A DNA stretch of 12,030 bases from Rhodospirillales bacterium (GTDB lineage Bacteria; Pseudomonadota; Alphaproteobacteria; CACIAM-22H2). Under the pieces are notes generated by a model. That model had not been told where the DNA came from and made no database searches. It was given only the letters and a program-made list of their open reading frames with translations. The translations under genes were made by a program, and so were the position numbers. The stretch lies in contig JACQAF010000223.1 of assembly GCA_016195145.1 (NCBI GenBank), forward strand, positions 1 through 12,030, given 5' to 3'. Positions 1 through 7,106 of this stretch are shown piece by piece (positions within the stretch are counted from its first letter, which is position 1; every line of letters begins with the position of its first letter).

Positions 1-1351
1 CGCGCACGTCGGGGGGAATGGCAAGGCCGTCGAACGGACCGGCCGGCTCGAACGGGGCGAGCGCCACCGGCTGAGCCCAGCTCATTGCGCCGCCGAAAAT
101 CCGTCCGCCGCCGCGCAGCGGGGCCGGCACGAAATCGTCGCCGACATTGGCCATGCGCGGTCCGGCAAAGCGGATGACCATGCCGCCCTTGCGCACCCAG
201 GCATCGAGCGCGTTGCGGTCCTCGGCCGCCAGCCGCCCGACATCGGCGAGAACGAGGACCGCGATCTGCCGTTGCAGCAGCTCGGCGATGGTTCCATTGC
301 GCACCTCGCTGAACGGCGTCAGCGCGCGTTCGAGATAATAGGTATCGGCGAGCAGGGGTTGCTGGCGTTCGAGCGGACCGCCCGAGACGAGCCCGACCGG
401 CCGGCGACGCCAGCGCTCGTCGAGCAGAACCACCGCGCCGGCCGAGGCCTCGCCCTCGATCTCGATGCGCGCAATGCGGTTGCGCAGCTCGATCGGCAGG
501 GCGATCTGCACGCGCGCATCCCTGTCGGCCTCGGCCCAGCGCAGATCCTCGCGCGCGATCAGCCGGCCGTCATCGCCGCTGGCGCGCAAGACCGCCTGGT
601 CGGGGAATCCGGTTTCCATGCGCGATGCCGAAATCGACAGCTCGCTCGCCGCCGCCGCCGGCGGCGACAACAGGCGCGGCAATCGGCCGGGTTCGTCGCT
701 CAGCAGTTCGACCGCGCCCAGCCGTTGCAGGCGCTCGAGAAACGGCGTGAGCCGGTCGTCGTCGAGCCCGTCGCTCAGATACACGACGCTGGCTTCGCCG
801 GTATAGGGCAGATTGTCGAGTGCGGCGAGGGCGGCCGGCCGGTCGACCGGCCATGGCTTGGGCTCGATCGCCGCTGCGGCGCTGCGCGCCTCGGCCGCCG
901 GCATCAGGCGGCTCAGGCGCGGCGGCTCGCCGGTCAGCGACGGCGCGGTGGTCAGCAGCATGACCGGGCGGCCCGCCCGTTCGGCCCGGTCGACGAGGTC
1001 TTCGAGCGTGGTCTTGCGCGCCGCCCAGTTGCGCCCGGCCGTCCAGCCGTCGTCGACGACCGCGATCACCGGCCCCTGGCCGTCGAGACGGGCGGCGGGA
1101 TTGAGCAACGGATGGGCGAGCGCGAGGATGACCAGCGTCGCGACCAGCAGGCGCAGCAACAGCAACCAGAGCGGCGTCTTGGCCGGCGTTTCTTCCTTGG
1201 GCGTGAGTCCGAACAGCAGCCGGATCGCGGGAAAGCGGGCGCGGCGCGGGGCCGGCGGCGTGACGCGCAACAGCCAATAAAGGATCGGCAATGCGGCGAG
1301 GGCGGCAAGCCACCAGGGGGTGAGGAAGGCAAGCGCGCCGAAGGCGGCCAT
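1..1351 (-). CDS. DUF4159 family membrane protein with BatA-like N-terminus (partial, C-terminus beyond window)
   Basis: An open frame runs from the ATG at 1351 off the left edge, giving 450 codons with no stop. The N-terminus reads FLTPWWLAALAALPILYWLL (about residues 8-27), a first membrane helix. A Pro/Arg-rich stretch and a second helix (about residues 61-80, rich in Leu, ending LALAHPLLNP) follow, which is the arrangement of the BatA/aerotolerance-regulator N-terminal domain. The next region (VIAVVDDGWTAGRNWAA) resembles a degenerate von Willebrand A fold. Later come VVYLSDGLDDD and a glutamine-amidotransferase-like segment (VLVLADVGRLAAEDRNALDAWVRKGGMVIRFAGPRM). Known family members are roughly twice this length, with the DUF4159 domain at the C-terminus, so that domain would lie outside the window. 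The gene starts 4 bases after the DUF58 stop, with GAAGGA (1360-1365) as ribosome binding site. It is probably the membrane partner of the MoxR/DUF58 pair; substrate unknown. Confidence 0.88.
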   Translation of the reverse strand, partial: MAAFGALAFLTPWWLAALAALPILYWLLRVTPPAPRRARFPAIRLLFGLTPKEETPAKTPLWLLLLRLLVATLVILALAHPLLNPAARLDGQGPVIAVVDDGWTAGRNWAARKTTLEDLVDRAERAGRPVMLLTTAPSLTGEPPRLSRLMPAAEARSAAAAIEPKPWPVDRPAALAALDNLPYTGEASVVYLSDGLDDDRLTPFLERLQRLGAVELLSDEPGRLPRLLSPPAAAASELSISASRMETGFPDQAVLRASGDDGRLIAREDLRWAEADRDARVQIALPIELRNRIARIEIEGEASAGAVVLLDERWRRRPVGLVSGGPLERQQPLLADTYYLERALTPFSEVRNGTIAELLQRQIAVLVLADVGRLAAEDRNALDAWVRKGGMVIRFAGPRMANVGDDFVPAPLRGGGRIFGGAMSWAQPVALAPFEPAGPFDGLAIPPDVR

Positions 1352-1355
1352 CGGT

Positions 1356-2276
1356 CTAGTCCTTCGCCGCTTCGGCCAGCGCCAGCCACAGCGCCAGCAG
1401 CGCTGTTTCGGGCGGCCGGTCGGTGTGGTGGCTCATGAACGTCCAGCCGACCGCGCGCGCGATATCGGCCAGGCCGCGCACGTGATCGGCGAGCGCGCTC
1501 TGATAATCGGCGCGCACGCTCTCGACGCGCGGGACCAGCATCTCGCCCTCGCTCTCCATCCCCTCGAACCGCGTGCGGCCGGCGAAGGGCAGCGATTGTT
1601 CGGCCGGGTCGAGCACCTGCACGATATGGCCCTTGATCGCCCGCCCGGCGATGCGGCGCACGGCCGCGTCGATGTCGGCGAGCGGCGACAGGAAATCGCC
1701 GACCAGCACGACCGCGGCGTGGCGCGGCAGGCGCGCCGGCGGCGGCAGGCTGGGGGCGGGGGCCGTGGCGTGGTCGGGCGTGCGGCCGATCAGTTCGGCG
1801 AGCCGGTTGAGGGCGGCGCGGCCGGTCGCCGGCGGCGCGCTTTCGCCGAACGTCGCGATGTATTCGCCGCCGCGAATCAGCAACGAGGCGAGCGCGGTGA
1901 CGAGCAGGTTGGCGCGCTCGACCTTTTCAGGCAACGAGTCGGCCGACCGCCAGCGCATCGAGGCCGAGGCGTCGCGCCACAGCCACACCGACTGCGCCGC
2001 CTCCCACTCGGTCTCGCGCACGAACACGCGGTCGGATTTCGCCGTCTGGCGCCAGTCGATGCGGGTGATCGAATCGCCGGGTTCGTAGCGGCGGAACTGC
2101 CAGAAGGTTTCGCCCTGACCGACCTTGCGCCGGCCATGCACGCCCTGGGCAACGGTCGAGGCGACGCGCTCGGCCGCGACGAGAAGCGGCGGCAGGCGGC
2201 TCGCCAGCTGTTCGGCGCGTTGCTGGGCGATGCGGGGATCGGGCATGGCTGTCGCGACGCCGCGCTCCGGCCGCAT
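1356..2276 (-). CDS. DUF58 domain protein (vWA-like partner of MoxR)
   Basis: A 306-residue soluble protein. The DUF58 signature is clear at about residues 61-90: RRYEPGDSITRIDWRQTAKSDRVFVRETE. It is followed by WLWRDASASM (about 99-108), whose DxSxS matches a metal-ion-dependent adhesion site of von Willebrand A folds. A later LVGDFLSPL segment fits the next strand of the fold. Proteins of this family are encoded directly after MoxR AAA+ ATPases and are thought to be their partners or clients in protein-complex assembly; the biochemical role here is unknown. The start is uncertain. The ATG at 2276 lies 5 bases after the moxR stop and is preferred; the ATG at 2246 is in frame and possible; a TTG at 2300 would overlap moxR. 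None has a good ribosome binding site, which suggests translational coupling to moxR. Confidence 0.92.
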   Translation of the reverse strand: MRPERGVATAMPDPRIAQQRAEQLASRLPPLLVAAERVASTVAQGVHGRRKVGQGETFWQFRRYEPGDSITRIDWRQTAKSDRVFVRETEWEAAQSVWLWRDASASMRWRSADSLPEKVERANLLVTALASLLIRGGEYIATFGESAPPATGRAALNRLAELIGRTPDHATAPAPSLPPPARLPRHAAVVLVGDFLSPLADIDAAVRRIAGRAIKGHIVQVLDPAEQSLPFAGRTRFEGMESEGEMLVPRVESVRADYQSALADHVRGLADIARAVGWTFMSHHTDRPPETALLALWLALAEAAKD

Positions 2277-2281
2277 GCCGG

Positions 2282-3316
2282 TCAGGCGAGCGGGGCGCAA
2301 AGGCGGTCGATCACCTCGTCGACGGTGACGCCATCGGCGCGGGCCGCGAAGTTGAGCGCCATGCGGTGGCGCAGCACCGGATGGGCAAGCGCCAAAACGT
2401 CGTCGATCGACGGTGCGAGACGCCCGTCGAGCAGGGCGCGGGCGCGCGTGGCGAGCATCAGCGCCTGGCTGGCGCGCGGGCCGGGACCCCAGGCGACATG
2501 CTTGCGGGCCTCGGGAATGTCAGTCGTTTCCGGCCGGCCGGCGCGGACCAGACGCAGGATCGCCTCGACCACGCTGTCGCCGACCGGGATGCGGCGGATC
2601 AGGGCCTGCGCCGCGACGAGCTGATCGGCGCTCATCGCCTGGGTCGGCTTTTCGTCGGCGATGCCGGTGGTGGCGAGCAGCATCTGGCGCTCGGCGTCGG
2701 CGTCGGGATAGGTAACGTCGATCTGCATCAGGAAGCGGTCGAGCTGCGCCTCGGGCAGGGGGTAGGTGCCTTCCTGTTCGAGGGGGTTCTGCGTCGCCAG
2801 CACGTGGAAGGGCTGCGGCAGGGCGTGGTAGACGCCGGCGACCGAAACCCGGCGTTCCTGCATCGCCTGGAGCAGCGCCGACTGGGTGCGCGGACTGGCG
2901 CGGTTGATCTCGTCGGCCATGAGGAGCTGGGAGAACACCGGCCCGGCGATGAAGCGGAACGAGCGCCGGCCGGTTTCGCTTTCCTCGAGCACCTCGGCGC
3001 CGAGAATATCGGCCGGCATCAGGTCGGGCGTGCACTGCACGCGCTTGGCTTCGAGCCCGAGCACGGTGCCGAGCGTGTCGACCAGCCGCGTCTTGGCGAG
3101 GCCGGGCACGCCGATCAGCAGCGCGTGACCGCCACCCAGCAGCGTGATAAGAGAATGATCGATGACTTGAATTTGGCCGAATATCACCCGGCCGATCCGT
3201 TCGCGGACCTGGCGTAGGCGGTCGCCTAACGCTTCGATCTCGGCGACGACGGCGGCAGGCTCGGCTTCGGTTCGGGGGTCGGGGCGGGGAACGAATTTCG
3301 GCTCGGGAGCGTTCAA
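2282..3316 (-). CDS. MoxR-type AAA+ ATPase
   Basis: A 344-residue AAA+ ATPase of the MoxR class, thought to act as a chaperone that remodels or activates protein complexes, often with vWA partners. Walker A is GVPGLAKT (residues 69-76), the variant typical of MoxR. Walker B is LLMADEIN (131-138), running into RASPRTQSALLQAMQERR. The sensor-1 region is ATQNPLEQEGTYPLPEAQLDRF (about 174-195), and the C-terminal lid covers about residues 225-344. The start is a TTG at 3316, not ATG: GAGAGAGG (3322-3329) lies 5 bases upstream, and no in-frame ATG precedes the conserved ATPase core. It is first in the operon with the DUF58 and DUF4159 genes and is divergent from the DUF1285 gene, with only 28 bases between start codons. 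Which MoxR subfamily it belongs to cannot be settled by eye. Confidence 0.95.
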   Translation of the reverse strand: MNAPEPKFVPRPDPRTEAEPAAVVAEIEALGDRLRQVRERIGRVIFGQIQVIDHSLITLLGGGHALLIGVPGLAKTRLVDTLGTVLGLEAKRVQCTPDLMPADILGAEVLEESETGRRSFRFIAGPVFSQLLMADEINRASPRTQSALLQAMQERRVSVAGVYHALPQPFHVLATQNPLEQEGTYPLPEAQLDRFLMQIDVTYPDADAERQMLLATTGIADEKPTQAMSADQLVAAQALIRRIPVGDSVVEAILRLVRAGRPETTDIPEARKHVAWGPGPRASQALMLATRARALLDGRLAPSIDDVLALAHPVLRHRMALNFAARADGVTVDEVIDRLCAPLA

Positions 3317-3321
3317 TGCGG

Positions 3322-3329
3322 CCTCTCTC
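3322..3329 (-). promoter_or_regulatory. Ribosome binding site deciding the TTG start of moxR
   Basis: On the minus strand this reads GAGAGAGG, a strong Shine-Dalgarno match, 5 bases before the TTG at 3316. It is the main reason for accepting a non-ATG start. It also shows that the moxR leader lies inside the short divergent spacer, so the promoter must lie further up, within the beginning of the DUF1285 gene. Confidence 0.7.
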
Positions 3330-3344
3330 GGCTGAACAGCTTCA

Positions 3345-3929
3345 ATGACGGCGATACGCGGTAATCCGTCCGCTTCCGCCGGACTTGCCGACCGCCCGGA
3401 CCCCGTTGGCGGTGACAGTCATTCTGCCGGCGTGCGATCCGATGGCGGTCCCGTCTGCGGGGATCTTGCCATACGCATCGCACGTGACGGTACATGGTTT
3501 TATCACGGCTCGCCAATCGGCCGCAAACCGCTGGTCAAACTTTTCGCCAGCGTCCTGCGGCGTATGCCGAATGGCGATTACTGGCTCGTAACCCCGGCCG
3601 AACGCGGCCGGATTCAGGTGGATGACGCCCCGTTTACCGCCGTCGAGCTGACCGTCGCCGGAACCGGACCGGTACAAACCCTGACATTCCGCACCAATCT
3701 CGATCACGAAACCGTGGCCGGCCCCGGCCGCCCGATACGGGTCGTAATACACCCGGATACCGGCGAGCCGTCGCCTTATGTATATGTGGATGAGGGATTG
3801 GAGGCGCTAATCGTGCGGGCGGTGTTTTATCAACTTGTCGATTTGGGGGTCGAAGAACGGGTCGACGGGGCCGCCCGCTTCGGGGTGTGGAGCGCGGGCG
3901 CGTTCTTTCCGTTGGATGGCGGGCGATGA
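3345..3929 (+). CDS. DUF1285 domain protein
   Basis: A 194-residue soluble protein matching the proteobacterial DUF1285 family. Recognisable segments are CGDLAIRIARDGTWFYHGSPIGRKPLVKLFASVLRR (about 38-73), YWLVTPAERGRIQVDDAPFTAVEL (about 79-102) and a C-terminal YVDEGLEALIVRAVFYQLVDLG (about 147-168). The family has solved structures but no function I can state. It is the first gene of a plus-strand cluster and overlaps the Nudix gene by ATGA (3926-3929). The first 35 or so residues are low in recognisable conservation and the ATG at 3345 lacks a ribosome binding site, so translation could begin later, for example at GTG 3432. The gene seems somewhat less GC-rich than its neighbours by eye. 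Confidence 0.88.
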   Translation: MTAIRGNPSASAGLADRPDPVGGDSHSAGVRSDGGPVCGDLAIRIARDGTWFYHGSPIGRKPLVKLFASVLRRMPNGDYWLVTPAERGRIQVDDAPFTAVELTVAGTGPVQTLTFRTNLDHETVAGPGRPIRVVIHPDTGEPSPYVYVDEGLEALIVRAVFYQLVDLGVEERVDGAARFGVWSAGAFFPLDGGR

Positions 3930-4588
3930 GCGACGCCGGCCTCGATCTTCTCGGCCCCGACGAGGTGCGCCGCCGGCTCGAAGCCGCGGCGGGCGATATC
4001 GGGCTGCGCCGCGCCGGCCTGCGCGTCGCCGACCGGGTGCGCGGCGACCACGATCTTAACCCCGGCCTCGAACCGATGCCGCCGCTAACGCCGGCCGCCG
4101 TGCTGGTGCCGCTGGTCGCGCGCGCCGAGGGGCTGACCGTGCTGCTGACCCAGCGCACGGCCCATCTCGCCGCCCATGCCGGGCAGATCAGCTTTCCCGG
4201 CGGCCAGATCGAAAGGGACGATGCCGATCCGGCCGCCGCGGCGCTGCGCGAGGCGGCGGAGGAAATCGGCCTGCCGCCCGGCCAGGTGGAGATCGTCGGC
4301 CGGCTCGACACCTACCAGACACGCACCGGATTCGAGATCGTGCCCCTCGTCGGCCTCGTCGCACCGCCTTTCGACCTGCAGCTCGACAGCTTCGAGGTGG
4401 CGGAAGCGTTCGAGGTGCCGTTGTCTTTCATCCTCGATCCCGCCAATCATCAGCGCCATAGCCGCGCCGAATGCGGCATCGCACGGTATTTCTGGGCCAT
4501 GCCCTATGGCGCGCGGTTCATCTGGGGGGCGACCGCCGGCATGCTGGTGAATCTTTACGAAGTGCTGAGGGGGCCGTTGCGGCGATGA
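3926..4588 (+). CDS. Nudix hydrolase, CoA pyrophosphatase type (NudL/YeaB-like)
   Basis: A 220-residue Nudix hydrolase that most likely cleaves the pyrophosphate of coenzyme A or its derivatives, giving 3',5'-ADP and phosphopantetheine. The CoA-specific signature before the Nudix box is present as LLTQRTAHLAAHAGQISFPGG (about 73-93). The Nudix helix core REAAEEIGL (108-116) carries the metal-binding glutamates. The usual first glutamate of the box (Gx5E) is not in the standard place, as is common in this subfamily. The C-terminal part (YFWAMPYGARFIWGATAGML) is also typical. The ATG at 3926 is chosen because it forms an ATGA overlap with the DUF1285 stop; the longer frame back to 3887 has no support. 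It precedes the DUF6111 and cca genes, an order often seen in Alphaproteobacteria. Confidence 0.93.
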   Translation: MSDAGLDLLGPDEVRRRLEAAAGDIGLRRAGLRVADRVRGDHDLNPGLEPMPPLTPAAVLVPLVARAEGLTVLLTQRTAHLAAHAGQISFPGGQIERDDADPAAAALREAAEEIGLPPGQVEIVGRLDTYQTRTGFEIVPLVGLVAPPFDLQLDSFEVAEAFEVPLSFILDPANHQRHSRAECGIARYFWAMPYGARFIWGATAGMLVNLYEVLRGPLRR

Positions 4589-4595
4589 CGCGCTA

Positions 4596-4892
4596 ATGGG
4601 CCGCATTCTGTTCCAGTTCGTACTGCCGATCGTATTGCCGACGGCGATCTATCTTCTGTGGCTTGCCGCCGAGCGCCGGCGCATCGAGCGCGGCGGCGCG
4701 GGGGAAAAGCCGCGCTGGCAGGATACGCCGTGGGTGTGGCTGGCGGCACTCGGGCTGGTGTTCGCCGGGCTGATTGCGGTCGCTATCGCGGTATTCGGCG
4801 GCGATATGACCGAGGGCCGTTACGTGCCGCCGCAGCTCAAGGACGGCGAGATCGTTCCCGGCCACGTCGAGCCGGCCGCGCCGCGGCGATAG
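4596..4892 (+). CDS. DUF6111 family small membrane protein
   Basis: A 98-residue protein with two predicted membrane helices: about residues 5-24 (LFQFVLPIVLPTAIYLLWLA) and about 46-67 (WVWLAALGLVFAGLIAVAIAVF). A basic, Arg-rich loop with a conserved-looking WQDTPWVW joins them. The tail is short (GRYVPPQLKDGEIVPGH) and probably faces the periplasm. It resembles the DUF6111 family found between the CoA pyrophosphatase and CCA-transferase genes of many Alphaproteobacteria; function unknown. The start codon sits in a TAATG overlap with a three-codon reading frame that itself begins on the Nudix stop codon, so expression probably depends on coupled translation. Only 3 bases separate its stop from cca. 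Confidence 0.85.
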   Translation: MGRILFQFVLPIVLPTAIYLLWLAAERRRIERGGAGEKPRWQDTPWVWLAALGLVFAGLIAVAIAVFGGDMTEGRYVPPQLKDGEIVPGHVEPAAPRR

Positions 4893-4895
4893 GCG

Positions 4896-6161
4896 ATGGT
4901 TCCCCCGGCCGATACCGGCGACCGCCTGGCCGATGGGCGCTGGATGGAAGCGCCGGAGACGCGCGCCGTGGTTGCGGCGCTCGCCGCCGATGGCGGGCGG
5001 GTGCGTTTCGTCGGCGGCTGCGTGCGCGACGCAATCCTCGGCCGGCCGATCAAGGATATCGATCTCGCCACGCCCGATCCGCCGGAAACCGTGATGCGCC
5101 GGCTGGAGACGGCCGGCATTCGCGCCATCCCGACCGGCATCGCTCACGGCACGGTGACCGCCGTCGTCAACGGCAAGCATTTCGAGATCACGACCCTGCG
5201 CCACGACGTGGAGACGTTCGGCCGGCGCGCCCGCGTCGCCTTCACCGACGACTGGACGGCCGACGCGGCGCGCCGCGACTTCACCGTCAACGCCATCTCG
5301 GCCGATCCCGACGGCGCGTTGCACGATCCGTTCAACGGGCGGGACGATCTCGCCGCCGGCCGCATCCGCTTCGTCGGCGATGCTGAAACGCGCATCCGCG
5401 AGGATGTGCTGCGTCTGCTGCGCTTCTTCCGTTTCCAGGCGTGGTACGGCCGAGGCGCGCCCGACGCGGCGGCGCTGGCGGCGGCGCGCAAGCTCGCGCA
5501 TCTCGTTCCCGGCCTGTCGGGCGAACGGGTGGCGGGCGAGATGTTCAAGCTTGTCCTCGCGCCCGATCCGGCGGCGGCGCTGCGCCTGATGGCGGCGGAC
5601 GGCGTGCTGCGCCACGCGCTGCCCGAGGCGACCAACATCGCGCGCCTCGCCGCGCTCGCTGGAATCGACCGCGAGGGCGGCCGGCCCGATGCGTTGCGCC
5701 GCCTGGCGGCGCTGCTGCCGCGCGACGCCGGCATGGCGGCGGCTCTCGCCGGGCGCTTGCGCCTGTCCAACGCCGACCGCGACCGGCTCATGCAGCTTGC
5801 CGTGCCGGCGGCGGCGGTTTACCCCGGCCTCGATACGCGGGCGCGACGACGGGCGCTGCATCGCCTGGGCGCCGATATCTTTCGCGATCTGGCGTTTCTC
5901 GCCTGGGCGGGGCGCGCGGCGGGCGGCGATCTCGCCCCGGCGGACGCCGACGCCTTCCGCGCCCTCATCGCCATGGCGGCGGCGTGGGTGCCGCCGGTCT
6001 TCCCGATCAAAGGGCGCGACGCGCTCGCCCTCGGCGTGCCGGCGGGTCCGCGCGTCGGCCGGCTGGTCGCGGCGGTTGAGGGCTGGTGGGCGGAGAACGA
6101 TTTCCGCCCCGACCGCGCCGCGTGCCTCGCCTGGCTGCGCGCGCTCGCGGGCGGCGAATGA
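4896..6161 (+). CDS. cca: CCA tRNA nucleotidyltransferase (class II)
   Basis: A 421-residue enzyme of the class II nucleotidyltransferase family. It adds or repairs the 3'-terminal CCA of tRNA from CTP and ATP in the cytosol. The catalytic head is clear: FVGGCVRDAILGRPIKDIDLATPD (about 38-61), with the glycine pair G40-G41 and metal-binding D54 and D56. RRDFTVNA (126-133) follows, then the helix REDVLRLLRFFRFQAWYG, which corresponds to the base-recognition region. The Ala/Arg-rich C-terminal half forms the body and tail. Poly(A) polymerases of the same superfamily look similar at this level, but alphaproteobacterial members with this length and neighbourhood are CCA-adding. It is the last sizeable gene of the plus-strand cluster, and its stop overlaps a 23-codon frame. 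The ATG at 4896 lacks a strong ribosome binding site. Confidence 0.92.
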   Translation: MVPPADTGDRLADGRWMEAPETRAVVAALAADGGRVRFVGGCVRDAILGRPIKDIDLATPDPPETVMRRLETAGIRAIPTGIAHGTVTAVVNGKHFEITTLRHDVETFGRRARVAFTDDWTADAARRDFTVNAISADPDGALHDPFNGRDDLAAGRIRFVGDAETRIREDVLRLLRFFRFQAWYGRGAPDAAALAAARKLAHLVPGLSGERVAGEMFKLVLAPDPAAALRLMAADGVLRHALPEATNIARLAALAGIDREGGRPDALRRLAALLPRDAGMAAALAGRLRLSNADRDRLMQLAVPAAAVYPGLDTRARRRALHRLGADIFRDLAFLAWAGRAAGGDLAPADADAFRALIAMAAAWVPPVFPIKGRDALALGVPAGPRVGRLVAAVEGWWAENDFRPDRAACLAWLRALAGGE

Positions 6162-6229
6162 CCGTTTTGCTTATCTATGTCGCCGGCGACGATGCGGCCT
6201 GGCGCGCTTGGTTAGGCGGCCCTTCCTAG
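6158..6229 (+). CDS. Possible 23-residue ORF coupled to cca
   Basis: An ATG at 6158 overlaps the cca stop codon (ATGA, 6158-6161) and opens a frame of 23 residues, starting MTVLLIYVAGDDAAWRAWL and ending at TAG 6227-6229. The peptide has a short hydrophobic start and no family I recognise. It could be a real coupled small gene, the stump of a lost downstream gene, or chance. It ends 7 bases before the end of the convergent hemF gene. Only the overlap geometry supports it. Confidence 0.2.
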   Translation: MTVLLIYVAGDDAAWRAWLGGPS

Positions 6230-6235
6230 GCGGCC
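6213..6235. repeat. 9-bp direct repeat at the cca/hemF junction
   Basis: TAGGCGGCC occurs at 6213-6221 and again at 6227-6235, a 14-base period, in the short gap between the convergent cca and hemF genes. The second copy carries the stop of the 23-residue ORF. It adjoins a small hairpin, GGCCG (6232-6236) and CGGCC (6240-6244), whose loop is the hemF stop codon. No T-run follows on either strand, so it does not look like an intrinsic terminator. Confidence 0.5.
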
Positions 6236-6236
6236 G

Positions 6237-7106
6237 CTACGGCCACGTCACCTCGGGCGGCAGCGACATCAGGATCGCCTCGACATTGCCGCCGGTCATC
6301 AGCCCGAACTTGGTGCCGCGATCGTAGAGCAGGTTGAACTCGACATAACGGCCGCGGCGGACGAGCTGGTGCTGGCGCTGCGCGGGCGTCCATTCGCGGT
6401 CCATGTGCCGGCGCACCAGCGCCGGATAAACGTCGAGAAAGGCGAGGCCGACATCGCGGGTGAAGGCGAAATCCTTCGCCCAGTCGCCGCCGTCGAGATT
6501 GTCGTAGAAAATACCGCCGACGCCGCGCGGCTCGTTGCGGTGCTTGAGGAAGAAATATTCGTCGCACCATTGCCTGAAGCGCGGGTAATAGGCGGGATCG
6601 TGCGCGTCGCAGGCGCGCTTCAGCGCGGCGTGAAAGGCGGCGGTGTCGGCCGCGTCGGGATACATCGGCGTCAGGTCCGCGCCGCCGCCGAACCAGGTCT
6701 TGGCGGTGACGATGTGGCGCGTGTTCATGTGCACCGCCGGCACCAGCGGCGAGCGCAGATGGGCGACGAGCGAGATGCCGCTCGCCCAGAAACGCGGGTC
6801 GTCGGCCGTGCCGGGGACCTGGCCGCGGAACTCGGGGCTGAACTCGCCATAGACGGTCGAGACGTTGACGCCGACCTTCTCGAACACCCGGCCGCGCATG
6901 ATCGCCATCGCGCCCCCGCCCCCATCGCCGCCATCCGCGCCGGGGCGTCGCCAGGCCTTGCGTTCGAAGCGGCCCGCGGGCAGGCCGGCATTGGGGCCGC
7001 GCGTGTCGTCCTCGATCGCCTCGAAGGCGGCGCAGATGCGGTCGCGCAGCGTCTCGAACCAGGCCTTGGCCTCGGCCTTGCGCGTGTTGGCGAGATGCGC
7101 GGTCAT
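6237..7106 (-). CDS. hemF: Oxygen-dependent coproporphyrinogen III oxidase
   Basis: A 289-residue cytosolic enzyme that uses O2 to decarboxylate two propionates of coproporphyrinogen III, giving protoporphyrinogen IX for heme synthesis. Diagnostic segments are GRVFEKVGVNVSTVYGEFSPEF (about 72-93), TWFGGGADLTPMYPD (about 137-151), YYPRFRQWCDEYFFLKHRNEPRGVGGIFYDNL (about 173-204) and the C-terminal RRGRYVEFNLLYDRGTKFGLMTGGNVEAILMSLPPEV. His116, His126, His159 and His189 match, by order and local context, the four histidines described as important in the E. coli enzyme. The Gly-rich loop before residue 68 (PGADGGDGGGG) seems a few residues longer than usual. The ATG at 7106 overlaps the trmL stop (ATGA), so the two genes are translationally coupled. 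The frame stays open upstream to 7484, but that is trmL in another frame. Confidence 0.97.
   Translation of the reverse strand: MTAHLANTRKAEAKAWFETLRDRICAAFEAIEDDTRGPNAGLPAGRFERKAWRRPGADGGDGGGGAMAIMRGRVFEKVGVNVSTVYGEFSPEFRGQVPGTADDPRFWASGISLVAHLRSPLVPAVHMNTRHIVTAKTWFGGGADLTPMYPDAADTAAFHAALKRACDAHDPAYYPRFRQWCDEYFFLKHRNEPRGVGGIFYDNLDGGDWAKDFAFTRDVGLAFLDVYPALVRRHMDREWTPAQRQHQLVRRGRYVEFNLLYDRGTKFGLMTGGNVEAILMSLPPEVTWP

Noticed and set aside
272..1438. 388-residue plus-strand open frame opposite the DUF4159 gene
   Set aside because: Its product is Arg/Gln/Gly-rich low-complexity sequence with no recognisable domain. The minus-strand frame has clear membrane helices and family motifs. Long antisense frames are expected at this GC content.
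4593..5861. 422-residue minus-strand open frame opposite DUF6111 and cca
   Set aside because: It lies over two well-supported genes and reads as His/Arg/Gly-rich sequence without motifs; a GC-driven shadow.
6232..6244. Hairpin at the end of hemF as an intrinsic terminator
   Set aside because: The stem is short and no T-run follows on either strand.
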